64,000 nt of DNA from contig JALTKS010000118.1 of NCBI GenBank assembly GCA_027006175.1, positions 29,663-93,662 on the forward strand. Reading direction: 5' to 3'. A program made the position numbers and the translations under genes. Positions 38,505 through 46,385 of the stretch are shown here, one piece after another (position 1 is the stretch's first letter; each line of letters starts with the position of its first letter). Under the pieces are notes generated by a model. The model saw only the letters and a list, made by a program, of their open reading frames with translations, had not been told where the DNA came from and made no database searches. This DNA is from Gammaproteobacteria bacterium (GTDB lineage Bacteria > Pseudomonadota > Gammaproteobacteria > AKS1).

Positions 38505-39122
38505 TTAGTCGTCTTTTTCGTCGTTAGCGTCATCCTTCTCATCGCCAGCGTCGTCCTTATCATCTTGTGCGTCATCTTTTTCGTCTTGCGCATCGTCTTT
38601 CTCATCCTGAGCATCATCTTTTTCGTCTTCTGCGTCGTCCTTCTCATCCTGAGCGTCATCTTTTTCGTCCTGCGCATCGTCCTTCTCATCCTGAGCTTCA
38701 TCCTTGTCATCTTGCGCATCGTCTTTCTCATCCTGAGCGTCATCTTTTTCGTCTTCTGCGTCGTCCTTTTCATCTTTAGCGTCATCTTTTTCGTCATGCG
38801 CTTCGTCTTTCTCATCGTCAGCGTCATCTTTTTCATCATGCGCTTCGTCTTTGTCGTCGCTAGAATCATCTTTGGCATCATGCGCTTCATCTTTATCGTC
38901 ATCGATTTCAGGCACATCAACGTCTGGAGGAAGAATATCTGGTGTAGCCGGTAATTCAACAACGGGAGGAGCAACATCAGGAACACCGATAACTCTTGGT
39001 GCATCACCCGCTGTAGAGTCTAATACCGTAATCGTAACCTGATCCTGAGCGGCCTGTAACGGCATCGCGCCAAGAACCATAACGCAACTCGCTGCAATGG
39101 TTGTAAGTTTAAATTTATTCAT
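38505..39122 (-). CDS. Exported protein of acidic heptad repeats (DEKDDAQ type)
   Basis: 205 residues from the ATG at 39122, chosen because AGGAG lies 7 bases upstream (an ATG six bases earlier would have too short a spacing). Signal peptide MNKFKLTTIAASCVMVLGAM..., cleavage likely after LQAA. A Pro/Val-rich stretch follows (about residues 27-73, with VAPPVVELP and ILPPDVDVP). Then 18 full heptads plus five residues, consensus D-E-K-D-D-A-Q, run to the very end. Each heptad carries about -3 net charge. Ala is the only nonpolar residue, so an ordinary coiled coil is unlikely; a charged single helix, disorder or cation binding are options. Function not recognised. Confidence 0.8.
   Translation of the reverse strand: MNKFKLTTIAASCVMVLGAMPLQAAQDQVTITVLDSTAGDAPRVIGVPDVAPPVVELPATPDILPPDVDVPEIDDDKDEAHDAKDDSSDDKDEAHDEKDDADDEKDEAHDEKDDAKDEKDDAEDEKDDAQDEKDDAQDDKDEAQDEKDDAQDEKDDAQDEKDDAEDEKDDAQDEKDDAQDEKDDAQDDKDDAGDEKDDANDEKDD
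38508..38900 (-). repeat. 21-bp tandem repeat coding the heptads
   Basis: Eighteen 21-base units and a 15-base remainder, coding DEKDDAQ with variants at position 7 (H, S, D, K, E, Q, G, N) and position 2 (D, E, A). The upstream units (positions 1-5) are more divergent than the central ones, as expected if recent growth took place in the middle. Confidence 0.92.
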
Positions 39123-39160
39123 CTTCATTCTCCTGAACTTTTGTAATTAGGCCTTTCGAC

Positions 39161-39844
39161 TTATGCCGATTTAGGGGCCTCCAGTGTTGAGATATCTGGT
39201 TCCGCAACATTCAGGTAAAACTGTATTTCCTGTGCATCATCACCTGTTCCAACCTTGGCGGTAAATACGCCTTTATCAGAACGAAGTGCATTCAGCGGTA
39301 AAGTTAATACATTGTCACCCTTTTGCAGCTTGGTAAACCAGGCAATCTGTTTACGACCGGGATAACCCTCAAGCTCCACGTGTTCAGGCAAGAACAATGA
39401 CACGCGTACCCTATCCATATCTTCCGGTGCATTAAAAGAAAGCTGAACACGTCGCGTTTCATTAAGGCTGATACGTAATTCAGCCAACTGGGATTGCGAA
39501 GTGCCAAACTCTCCATTCGGGCCAAAAACACCCGATACAAACCAGAGAACAATCCCGGCCACCAACGCTGCTGCAAATCCGCCCATAAAGGCACGATTTC
39601 GAACAGGATGATGACTCACTGCATTGGCTGCCGCAGCCCGACGAAGGGCACGAGCAGCAAAACCCGCCGATGCATCCGGAACAGGCATGTCCCTTAGCAA
39701 CTCGCGAAATGCCTGTTCCTCAGCCACAACACCACGACAATCAGCACATGTAGCGAGATGGGTATCCATCGCGGCACATTCTGCCTCAGACAACTGGTTA
39801 TCCAGCTTATCGTTGAGTTGTTGTTGAAGTTCAGCACATTGCAT
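39161..39844 (-). CDS. Zinc-type anti-sigma factor
   Basis: 227 residues from the ATG at 39844 (AGAGGA upstream). The N terminus is a zinc-type anti-sigma domain: MQCAELQQQLNDKLD, then the metal motif HLATCADC (H-x3-C-x2-C) near residues 28-35. A membrane helix follows (GGFAAALVAGIVLWFVSGVFG, near 95), and the outer part (120-227) is a strand-rich domain with SFNAPEDMDRVRVSLFLPEHVELEGYPG in pieces, resembling a beta-sandwich sensor. It likely sequesters the ECF sigma factor encoded just upstream. An in-frame TTG start at 39925 overlaps the sigma stop and would add residues with no family match. Confidence 0.85.
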   Translation of the reverse strand: MQCAELQQQLNDKLDNQLSEAECAAMDTHLATCADCRGVVAEEQAFRELLRDMPVPDASAGFAARALRRAAAANAVSHHPVRNRAFMGGFAAALVAGIVLWFVSGVFGPNGEFGTSQSQLAELRISLNETRRVQLSFNAPEDMDRVRVSLFLPEHVELEGYPGRKQIAWFTKLQKGDNVLTLPLNALRSDKGVFTAKVGTGDDAQEIQFYLNVAEPDISTLEAPKSA

Positions 39845-39921
39845 GGTTCTATCCTCTGTTACCCGTTTACACGAACGGCGACGCCAAAAGGTTCCATTAA
39901 AAGTGATTATTTTTGATTTTT

Positions 39922-40461
39922 TCAAGCTAATTGCTCGCGCAACGCCGCGCGTGCTCGATGTAAGCGGGACTTTAATGTACCCAGCGGCGTTTCGAGCATG
40001 GTTGTTAATTCTGGCAGGGTATAGCCTTCTATATCATGCATCGCAATCACGGTACGCTGCTCAAAATTCAAGCTAAATAAGGCTTTTTCCAGCTTTATAC
40101 ATTGCTGTTGACGAATCATATGCATATCTGGTCCCCCGTTCACACAGGCAACCGATTCCTGTTCAACACCATATTCTTCACCCAGCACAACCGGTGAATT
40201 AGTGGCACGGCGACGCTGATCTATAAAAAGGTGATACAGCGATTTAGCCAGCCAGGGACCAAGGCTCTCTATACTCGCCATTTCCTGGCTACGTGGGTAC
40301 AGCTTAACCAGAAGCTCCTGAACAAGATCTTCAGCATCATGTTGACTACCGCTAAAACGATAAGCAAGGCGATATAGACGCTCTATATGAGGGGCGACCA
40401 GTTCTTCAAAACCTGCCGCTGAATCTTTACGCCCCTGCCAAATTGAGAAAATATTTTTCAT
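39922..40461 (-). CDS. ECF-type RNA polymerase sigma factor
   Basis: 179 residues with sigma region 2 (FEELVAPHIERLYRLAYRFSG... and DAEDLVQELLVKLY near 42) and region 4 (LEKALFSLNFEQRTVIAMHDIEGYTLPELTTMLETPLGTLKSRLHRARAAL, here quoted only in part: HDIEGYTLPEL and GTLKSRLHRARA). No signal-sensing extension. First gene of a minus-strand group with its anti-sigma factor, the heptad protein and the beta-barrel protein. Upstream, a minus-strand TATAAT at about 40470 could be its own promoter. The target genes are unknown. Confidence 0.92.
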   Translation of the reverse strand: MKNIFSIWQGRKDSAAGFEELVAPHIERLYRLAYRFSGSQHDAEDLVQELLVKLYPRSQEMASIESLGPWLAKSLYHLFIDQRRRATNSPVVLGEEYGVEQESVACVNGGPDMHMIRQQQCIKLEKALFSLNFEQRTVIAMHDIEGYTLPELTTMLETPLGTLKSRLHRARAALREQLA

Positions 40462-40585
40462 AGTCGCCGATTATAAGCGATGAATGATGACAAGAATGTG
40501 ACAAGGTCGTAATTTATTCAATAACGGCGATTAAAAATCAGCAAAACTTGTTAATATTAGCCCATCATCGTACTGAGCATTAAAC

Positions 40586-40855
40586 ATGAATACTGAAATT
40601 GAATGGACACTCTGGATTTTAGCGGGAACCGCTGTGATCCTGTCTTTTATTTATAACAAAACCTCTAAACCACACTGGTTTTTGCTTAAGCTGATCGGCG
40701 TTGTTTCCTCAACCATACCGATTATCGGTGTATTACAAGGTGGCATGTTCATGGAAAAAGACCCACCTCATTCACGTGCCTGTTTTTACCAAACCGCACT
40801 TGCCGTACTCGCCTTTGTCATTTTGCATTACGGACTAGGGGTAGTTGATATTTAA
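40586..40855 (+). CDS. Small membrane protein, unknown
   Basis: 89 residues with three likely membrane helices: WTLWILAGTAVILSFIY (8-24), FLLKLIGVVSSTIPIIGVLQ (32-51) and ALAVLAFVILHYGLGVV (70-86). A Cys lies before the last helix (SRACFYQ). No family was recognised. It faces ampG tail to tail and shares the bases TTAA as stop codons on both strands. Confidence 0.6.
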   Translation: MNTEIEWTLWILAGTAVILSFIYNKTSKPHWFLLKLIGVVSSTIPIIGVLQGGMFMEKDPPHSRACFYQTALAVLAFVILHYGLGVVDI

Positions 40856-42237
40856 TGCCCTGATGCGGCTTCCGCAGAACGTTGTTGTTGTCGTGCAGTG
40901 GGGCTCAGGGTTAAATACACCGCGACCAGAATGGCAGGAATACCGAGCACGGCTGCATAACTAAAGAACCACTCATACCCATAACCTTCAACAATCACAC
41001 CGGAAAAGCCGCCAAGTATTTTTGCAGGCAAGGTCATAATGGAACTAAATAAAGCATACTGCGTTGCCGTGTATGCGGAATTAGTTAAACTCGAAAGATA
41101 AGCAATAAACGCAGAGCCTGCGAGACCGCCTGAAAAGTTATCGGCACTAATCACAATCCCCAGCCAAATTAAATCTGGATCTATTGTCGCCAGATAGGCA
41201 AATAATAAATTGGTAGCGGCCACTAATGCTGCACCTAAAATGAGTGGGCGATGAATACCATAACGAACAACAAAAATTCCCCCTGTCGCCGCACCGAAGA
41301 TCGTCATGAAGAAACCGAATATTTTTCCGATATTGGCAATCTCAATTTTGCTATAACCCATATCGAGATAAAATGGGTTAGCCATCACACCCATCGTAAT
41401 ATCGGAAATACGATAGATACCGATAAAAATTAAAATCAACACAGCAAACTTGCCATAACGTTTTATAAAATCAACAAACGGACTAACTACTGCACTTGCA
41501 AACCATTCCTTAACTTGATGCCATCTTGAATGAGATGAGCCGCCATCAAACACCTTGGCAATACTTTCTTCTTGTTGGCGTGTGACATCGCTAACCACAT
41601 GCTCAGGTTCGCGAATAATAAATACCGTGATCATCCCAACACTCATTAACAACGCCATCACAATATAGGCCGTTGGCCAATCTACATATTCTGCTATATA
41701 AAAAGCCCCTGCACCCGATACAAGTAACGCCAACCGATAACCAAAAATATACATTGCCGACATCGCACCTTGGTATTCTTTATCCATGGCTTCGATACGG
41801 TAGGCATCTAGCGCTACATCTTGCGTAGCGGAACTAAACGCAACCAGCAACCCAAATAACGCAATCGCGCGTAAGTTCTCTGTTGGGTCAACACTTGCCA
41901 TCCCTAACAAACCTAATGCAATACCAATTTGCGCCACTAACATCCAACTTCGGCGCTTACCTAGCAAGTGGGTTAAGACAGGAAAAGGTAAGCGATCAAT
42001 CACCGGCGCCCAAACTACTTTTATCGAATAAGTAATTCCAATCCAGCTAAAAAAACCAATCGTTGCTTTGCTGACTTCAGCATCATTCAACCAGGCGGAA
42101 AGTGTAGAAAACACCAATAAGAAAGGCAGCCCTGCAGAGAAACCTAAAAACAAAATACCAACCACGCGAGGACGGGTATAAACCAACAACGACTCACGCC
42201 AGCTGTGCAAAGGTTGAAACCCGTTTAATGACGACAT
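40852..42237 (-). CDS. ampG: AmpG-type muropeptide permease (MFS)
   Basis: 461-residue major facilitator with about 12 to 14 membrane helices. Family features: FLGFSAGLPFLLVFSTLSAWL near 35, SWIGITYSIKVVWAPVIDRLPFP near 70-85 in pieces, LGKRRSWMLVAQ, and ATQDVALDAYRIE near 145, the best mark of AmpG relatives. AmpG imports anhydromuropeptides for cell-wall recycling and so can affect beta-lactamase induction. No ampD or beta-lactamase genes are near. Confidence 0.88.
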   Translation of the reverse strand: MSSLNGFQPLHSWRESLLVYTRPRVVGILFLGFSAGLPFLLVFSTLSAWLNDAEVSKATIGFFSWIGITYSIKVVWAPVIDRLPFPVLTHLLGKRRSWMLVAQIGIALGLLGMASVDPTENLRAIALFGLLVAFSSATQDVALDAYRIEAMDKEYQGAMSAMYIFGYRLALLVSGAGAFYIAEYVDWPTAYIVMALLMSVGMITVFIIREPEHVVSDVTRQQEESIAKVFDGGSSHSRWHQVKEWFASAVVSPFVDFIKRYGKFAVLILIFIGIYRISDITMGVMANPFYLDMGYSKIEIANIGKIFGFFMTIFGAATGGIFVVRYGIHRPLILGAALVAATNLLFAYLATIDPDLIWLGIVISADNFSGGLAGSAFIAYLSSLTNSAYTATQYALFSSIMTLPAKILGGFSGVIVEGYGYEWFFSYAAVLGIPAILVAVYLTLSPTARQQQRSAEAASGH

Positions 42238-42260
42238 AAAACGCCTTTTTAAAGAATTAT

Positions 42261-42343
42261 CATTTAGACAGAATTGACAAGATTAACATGATGCCAAAAC
42301 ACGCTCTTTTTTAATCCTGTTCATCTTGTAAATCCTGTCTAAT
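42261..42343. repeat. Imperfect inverted repeat downstream of xthA / upstream of ampG
   Basis: CATTTAGACAGAATTGACAA... (42261-42292) and the reverse complement of 42312-42343 (CATTAGACAGGATTTACAAG...) agree over about 32 bases with few mismatches, separated by 20 bases. The internal unit resembles an ACAGGATT-type dispersed repeat that I recall from many proteobacterial genomes. It could fold into a long hairpin and act as a terminator or REP-like element. Confidence 0.75.
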
Positions 42344-42372
42344 GTTTTTTGTTTCTTTAATTCACACTAACT

Positions 42373-43146
42373 TTAAATCTCGTAATCATAATCAATCGTC
42401 AACGGCGCGTGATCGGAAAACCAGTTTTCTTTATAGACACTCGCCTTTTTAACTTTATCTGCCAGACCCGGTGTCACCAATTGGTAATCAATACGCCAAC
42501 CGACATTATTGGCACGTGCATTACCTCGGTTTGACCACCATGTATAATTATCGGGGCCTTTTTCAACCATACGGAAGGCATCTGTCCAGCCATCTTTGCT
42601 GAGCACATCCTCCATCCACTGGCGTTCTTCATCGGTACAGCCTGAATTCTTGCGATTAGGTTTGAAGTTTTTAATATCAATCTCTTTATGCACCGTATTA
42701 AAGTCACCCGTAATAATGTACTCACGCTTACGGCGGCGCATTTTTTTCATTTCCGCGCGCAGCCGGTTCATGAAATCGAGTTTATTGGCATGGCGTTCCT
42801 CGCTGGAGGAACCCGATGGCAAATAGAGCGAGACCACCGTCAATTTACCAAAGTCTGCTTCAATCCAACGACCTTCCTTGTCACAGTGATCCCAGCCCAG
42901 GCCCTTACGCACCGCATCCGGCTCTTTTTTGCAGTACAGCGCCACACCACTATAGCCTTTTTTCTCCGCATCAAAGAAATAGCTGTGATAGCCCCTGGGA
43001 TGAAAATCATCCGCCTCCAGCTGATGCTCCTGTGCCTTGGTTTCCTGAATACACAGCACATCCAGCTTCTGGCGCTTCATCCAGTCGAAAAAGCCCTTAC
43101 GCTCCGCTGCCCGGATCCCATTTAAATTCGCCGTAATAATGCGCAT
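42373..43146 (-). CDS. xthA: Exodeoxyribonuclease III (Crc-locus ortholog)
   Basis: 257 residues from [12 protein letters not shown] at 43146. Exonuclease III/AP-endonuclease fold with catalytic residues kept: Asn in NLNGIR, Glu in CIQETKAQ near 34, Tyr in SLYLPSG near 105, Asp/Asn in GDFNTVH near 150, WRIDYQLV near 215 and the Asp/His pair SDHAPL near 245. The gene is divergent from pyrE, the place where Pseudomonas has crc, a nuclease-fold protein that lost these residues. So this copy looks enzymatically competent. Whether it also works as a regulator is unknown. Confidence 0.92.
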   Translation of the reverse strand: MRIITANLNGIRAAERKGFFDWMKRQKLDVLCIQETKAQEHQLEADDFHPRGYHSYFFDAEKKGYSGVALYCKKEPDAVRKGLGWDHCDKEGRWIEADFGKLTVVSLYLPSGSSSEERHANKLDFMNRLRAEMKKMRRRKREYIITGDFNTVHKEIDIKNFKPNRKNSGCTDEERQWMEDVLSKDGWTDAFRMVEKGPDNYTWWSNRGNARANNVGWRIDYQLVTPGLADKVKKASVYKENWFSDHAPLTIDYDYEI

Positions 43147-43216
43147 ACATTCCAACCTTTGCTTCCAACGTGTATATTACGCGGCATCATTCCACATACT
43201 GACATGGCAATACAAT

Positions 43217-43864
43217 ATGCAAGATTACCAACATGAATTTTTAGACTTCGCGATTGCGACCAATGTACTCTGTTTTGGCGAATTTACCCTTAAATCCGGT
43301 CGTGTAAGCCCGTATTTCTTCAATTCCGGCTTATTTAACACTGGCGAGAGCCTCGCAAAACTGGGTCGCTACTACGCCCAGTCTATTCAGGACAGCGGCA
43401 TTGAGTACGACTGTATCTTTGGCCCTGCCTACAAGGGCATTCCTCTCGTTGCCACAGCCAGTGTAGCGCTCTACGAACACCACGGTCGCAACGTGCCGTA
43501 TGTGTTTAACCGCAAAGAAGTCAAAGACCACGGCGAAGGCGGCATCACCGTTGGCGCTAAACTCGAAGGCAAAGTGCTGATTATTGATGATGTGATCTCG
43601 TCAGGCATGTCGATTGATGAATCTGTTGATATTATTAAGGCAGAAGGCGCTACCGCCTCCGGTGTGTCTATTTCGCTGGATCGGATGGAACGCGGGCTTG
43701 ATAGTGATCTGACCGCCATTCAAGCGGTTGAGCAACGTAATGATCTAAAAGTTGCCAGCATCGTGACACTGGATAATCTGATTACCTATCTTTCAGATAA
43801 ACCAGATCAATCAGAACATCTGGATAGAATTCGTGCTTATCGAGCGGAGTACGGACCGAAGTAA
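43217..43864 (+). CDS. pyrE: Orotate phosphoribosyltransferase
   Basis: Converts orotate and PRPP to OMP. ATG at 43217 gives 215 residues, close to E. coli PyrE (213), starting [13 protein letters not shown]; an upstream in-frame start lies inside the promoter space shared with xthA. Family marks: [18 protein letters not shown] near 25, [10 protein letters not shown] near 70, [15 protein letters not shown] near 97, and the PRPP loop [18 protein letters not shown] near 120-137. A palindrome follows the stop. Confidence 0.97.
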   Translation: MQDYQHEFLDFAIATNVLCFGEFTLKSGRVSPYFFNSGLFNTGESLAKLGRYYAQSIQDSGIEYDCIFGPAYKGIPLVATASVALYEHHGRNVPYVFNRKEVKDHGEGGITVGAKLEGKVLIIDDVISSGMSIDESVDIIKAEGATASGVSISLDRMERGLDSDLTAIQAVEQRNDLKVASIVTLDNLITYLSDKPDQSEHLDRIRAYRAEYGPK

Positions 43865-43872
43865 TAGTTAGG

Positions 43873-43899
43873 GTCAGGTCTTGCAGTGCAAGACCTGAC
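43873..43899. repeat. REP-like palindrome after pyrE
   Basis: GTCAGGTCTTGCA, a single G, TGCAAGACCTGAC: a 13-base arm repeated as its exact reverse complement. It lies between pyrE and the exported hypothetical gene, with no T run. The sequence resembles the TCAGGTCTTGCA palindromes I recall as dispersed repeats in Gammaproteobacteria. Confidence 0.8.
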
Positions 43900-43911
43900 T
43901 ACACCCACTCG

Positions 43912-45309
43912 TTAATTTTTAACTCTAGCGTAATGCCTTACTGCCAACTTTCCTGCACTACCACCAAATTCGACTAAAATATCGTTTGCGAGTAATAAAA
44001 AACGAAGACTACCAGACCTGTCTGACTCTGCATTTTTGCACTGCATAAGAACCTGTTTATAGCGTTTCTTCGGATGAAACGGCGCAACTGCTTCTTTATT
44101 ATCGCCATCTTTATGAAAAGCACCCGCCTTAGGAAAGGCAGATCGCGCACTTCTGTTTGCTCCTGCTCTGTAAAAATATCCAAGCATTGTGTTAAGTGGT
44201 GATTGTCCACTCGGCGTTAACTCGGGGTAATAAGTTAAACCACCACTGTATCGGAGGGAGCATTGTTTAACTCTTTTCAAAGGATGTCGATTTATTTCTG
44301 ATTCAATCGTGATTTTCATAAATTCACCATCGCGTTCAATAATCGCCTGCCCTTTTTCCGGTTTCATGGGTAATATCCAATTATCCGCACGCTTTTTAAG
44401 TTCATAACGCCCCTCCCAGGATGAATCAAGAATATGAGTGGCGCTTTTCATCCCCTCAGGCACCCATTCATGATATCCAATACGATGTAAAAGAAAGACG
44501 GCCCACCGAGGATCCTGATTGAGATACCGATCAATTTCTTTATCTTCTGCTTCGATGTAAGCGCCATTCCATGGCGCGTCAAAGTTTTCTAGCCCCGTAT
44601 AAAAATCTTTACTTCCAGCAAAATATAATTCTGTTCCCCATGTTAAAAAACCCGGCGTTTGTGGTTCTCTGTTTAAACGTAAATAAGCAAATGAATCCGT
44701 GTTCCATGCTCTGGAATTACTGCGTTTAAACGTAAAGGCTCTTCGACCATGCACTCTTTTACCCGTTGCTCCCGGATCTTTGTAAGCCGGTGCAAAACCT
44801 ATTGCTTTTAATCTGGAAAATGCAATTTTTCGTTTATTAGAATCTTCATCACACGTTGATTCAATGTCGCTACGGTCAAGTGCAGTCGTTGTATCACACT
44901 GTCGCATAATAACTTCTGCTACTTTGTCACCCTGTCGAATGGCTTCATACATGACCGGTAAATAAGCGTCATTAAATTGCTTAAATATCTTTTGGTATTT
45001 TTCATACGCCGTGTGTATTTCTCTAATACAGTTTTCTTCCGTATTTAAGTTTAATTTTTGTTGTTTCAGACTCGGTACTGGCGTATCAGGATCACCTTCC
45101 AAAGTGCATTCATCAATATTGTCGCTTGCAGTAAACGACTCTACATATTTTACGTCTTCACGAAGACGCCAAACATCAATTAAATAGCCGCGACTAACAT
45201 TAGGAATAAATTTAACTGCGACGGTTTCAGCATAAGACGGCAAAGATAAGGCATTGAGAAAAATTATTAGCAAAATAATAAAATGTTTCTTTAATGTCGT
45301 TAAAATCAT
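43912..45309 (-). CDS. Exported protein, unknown function
   Basis: 465 residues with a signal peptide (LKKHFIILLIIFLNALSLPSYA, cleavage near 27). Several Cys (DECTLEGD, ENCIREIH, RQCDTTT, ESTCDED, KQCSLRY, LMQCKNAE) could form disulfides. Recognisable but unassigned phrases include IGYHEWVPEGMKSATHILDSSW and TYYPELTPSGQSP. I recognise no domain. No frameshift seen. It is bordered by the REP-like palindrome at 43873 and the repeat block at 45337-45478, which may mark an insertion point. The gene and TauE-type neighbour are on the minus strand but separated by the repeats. Confidence 0.7.
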   Translation of the reverse strand: MILTTLKKHFIILLIIFLNALSLPSYAETVAVKFIPNVSRGYLIDVWRLREDVKYVESFTASDNIDECTLEGDPDTPVPSLKQQKLNLNTEENCIREIHTAYEKYQKIFKQFNDAYLPVMYEAIRQGDKVAEVIMRQCDTTTALDRSDIESTCDEDSNKRKIAFSRLKAIGFAPAYKDPGATGKRVHGRRAFTFKRSNSRAWNTDSFAYLRLNREPQTPGFLTWGTELYFAGSKDFYTGLENFDAPWNGAYIEAEDKEIDRYLNQDPRWAVFLLHRIGYHEWVPEGMKSATHILDSSWEGRYELKKRADNWILPMKPEKGQAIIERDGEFMKITIESEINRHPLKRVKQCSLRYSGGLTYYPELTPSGQSPLNTMLGYFYRAGANRSARSAFPKAGAFHKDGDNKEAVAPFHPKKRYKQVLMQCKNAESDRSGSLRFLLLANDILVEFGGSAGKLAVRHYARVKN

Positions 45310-45336
45310 ACGATACGCTTCTAAACTCTATATTTG

Positions 45337-45407
45337 AATTAATACGTCTCTGGAACCTATTTATGTGGAACCTATTTAAATTAATACGTCTCTGGAACCT
45401 ATTTATG
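45337..45407. repeat. Tandem copies of the 21-nt dispersed element
   Basis: A 29-base direct repeat containing AATACGTCTCTGGAACCTATT stands at 45337-45365 and again at 45379-45407, with a partial unit TGGAACCTATTTA between. The same element, differing by G instead of C at the sixth base, occurs at 54123 (reverse) and 63974. Confidence 0.9.
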
Positions 45408-45478
45408 ATCCGTGTCGTTTTCCTGCGAAATTTCGCTCGTTCGCTAGAACGAGTGCTGAGCAGGAAAACGATACGGAT
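45408..45478. repeat. Long hairpin adjoining the tandem repeats
   Basis: 19-base arms ATCCGTGTCGTTTTCCTGC (45408-45426) and GCAGGAAAACGATACGGAT (45460-45478) match except one G-T position. Inside lie the palindrome GCGAAATTTCGC (45425-45436) and a second hairpin CTCGTTC/GAACGAG (45436-45453). It starts one base after the second repeat copy. It has the look of a REP/BIME or MITE-type element. Confidence 0.85.
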
Positions 45479-45493
45479 AGCGCAGCCTACTCC

Positions 45494-46246
45494 TCACCCA
45501 ACCACCAACATAACCCCAATCAATAAGGTAATCACTTCATACACTCGCTTGATCCATTTATTGCCTTTAACAATCGCCAAATGCGCACCAATATAACCAC
45601 CCAATATTGAACCAATAAGCAACACGGGAATCCACGGCCAGTAAATCTCACTCAACAATCCAAGCGTTAACGCACCCGCCCCATTCCAGAATAATCCAAC
45701 TAAAATTAATGTGTATGCAACGGCGCGTTTATAATCAAGCCCAAACCAACGCACTAACCACATGGTGACAAATAATCCGGTTCCCGATGTTAACGAACCA
45801 TTTAAAACACCGATCAAAAACAACACTGCCGTACCAATAACAAAACCATGCCGGTCTCGATGTGACGGGGCAGCAACCAGACCCAACTCACGTTTCGCCA
45901 TTGAATAAATACCGAGTCCAGCGGTTAGTATTCCCAACGCGATCTCAGCCGGTCTGTCGGGTACATGTAAAATCAGGTTCGCACCCAAAATAACACCGGG
46001 TAAACCGCCTAGTAACATGTACAGAACAAACTGACGCTCTAAACTCTTTTCTCGTGCATGCCGAACTGTTGCGCCAAGACCGAGGGCAACACTCGCAACT
46101 TTATGCGTTGCCAGGGCAACAGAAAATGGCAAGCCAAGAAAAATAAGTGCCGGTAGCTGAATCAGACCAGCGCCCCCACCAGCGAAGGCTGAAAAGATAT
46201 TTGCAACTAAGGATATGATAAATAACAATAATTGATCAAACATCAT
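45494..46246 (-). CDS. TauE/SafE-type sulfite exporter family permease
   Basis: 250 residues from MMFDQLLLF at 46246. About eight membrane helices; the first half has FSAFAGGGAGLIQLPALIFLGLPF and the second half the related NGSLTSGTGLFVTMWLVRWFG, the duplicated Gly-rich motif of this family (DUF81). Members move sulfonate, sulfite or other organic anions. No sulfur gene is next to it, so the substrate is unknown. Divergent from the DUF4124 gene. Confidence 0.85.
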   Translation of the reverse strand: MMFDQLLLFIISLVANIFSAFAGGGAGLIQLPALIFLGLPFSVALATHKVASVALGLGATVRHAREKSLERQFVLYMLLGGLPGVILGANLILHVPDRPAEIALGILTAGLGIYSMAKRELGLVAAPSHRDRHGFVIGTAVLFLIGVLNGSLTSGTGLFVTMWLVRWFGLDYKRAVAYTLILVGLFWNGAGALTLGLLSEIYWPWIPVLLIGSILGGYIGAHLAIVKGNKWIKRVYEVITLLIGVMLVVG

Positions 46247-46385
46247 GCACCAGACTATGCTGAATTTGACTATTAGGTGTGACAAATATCATCGCTTTCG
46301 AACTTCGTTACAGTAATAATGACTAATAAACATGCACTGACTATACTCGAATCAAGATATAAACAAATACTGACAGGATAATATT

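Noticed and set aside
38508..38900. CRISPR-like array
   Set aside because: Units are 21 bases without spacers and in frame with a protein; no cas genes.
38565..38954. Hydrophobic 129-residue open frame on the plus strand opposite the heptad repeat
   Set aside because: It is the antisense of a 21-bp repeat, so its repeating Val/Phe/Leu/Ile pattern is a by-product. The minus frame has signal peptide, ribosome site and terminator.
38483..39007. Met/Lys/Thr-rich 174-residue frame on the minus strand overlapping the heptad gene
   Set aside because: Frameshifted reading of the same 21-bp units, without a ribosome site or signal peptide.
42688..43125. 145-residue plus-strand frame opposite xthA
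   Set aside because: Antisense of a gene with all catalytic motifs; no independent evidence.
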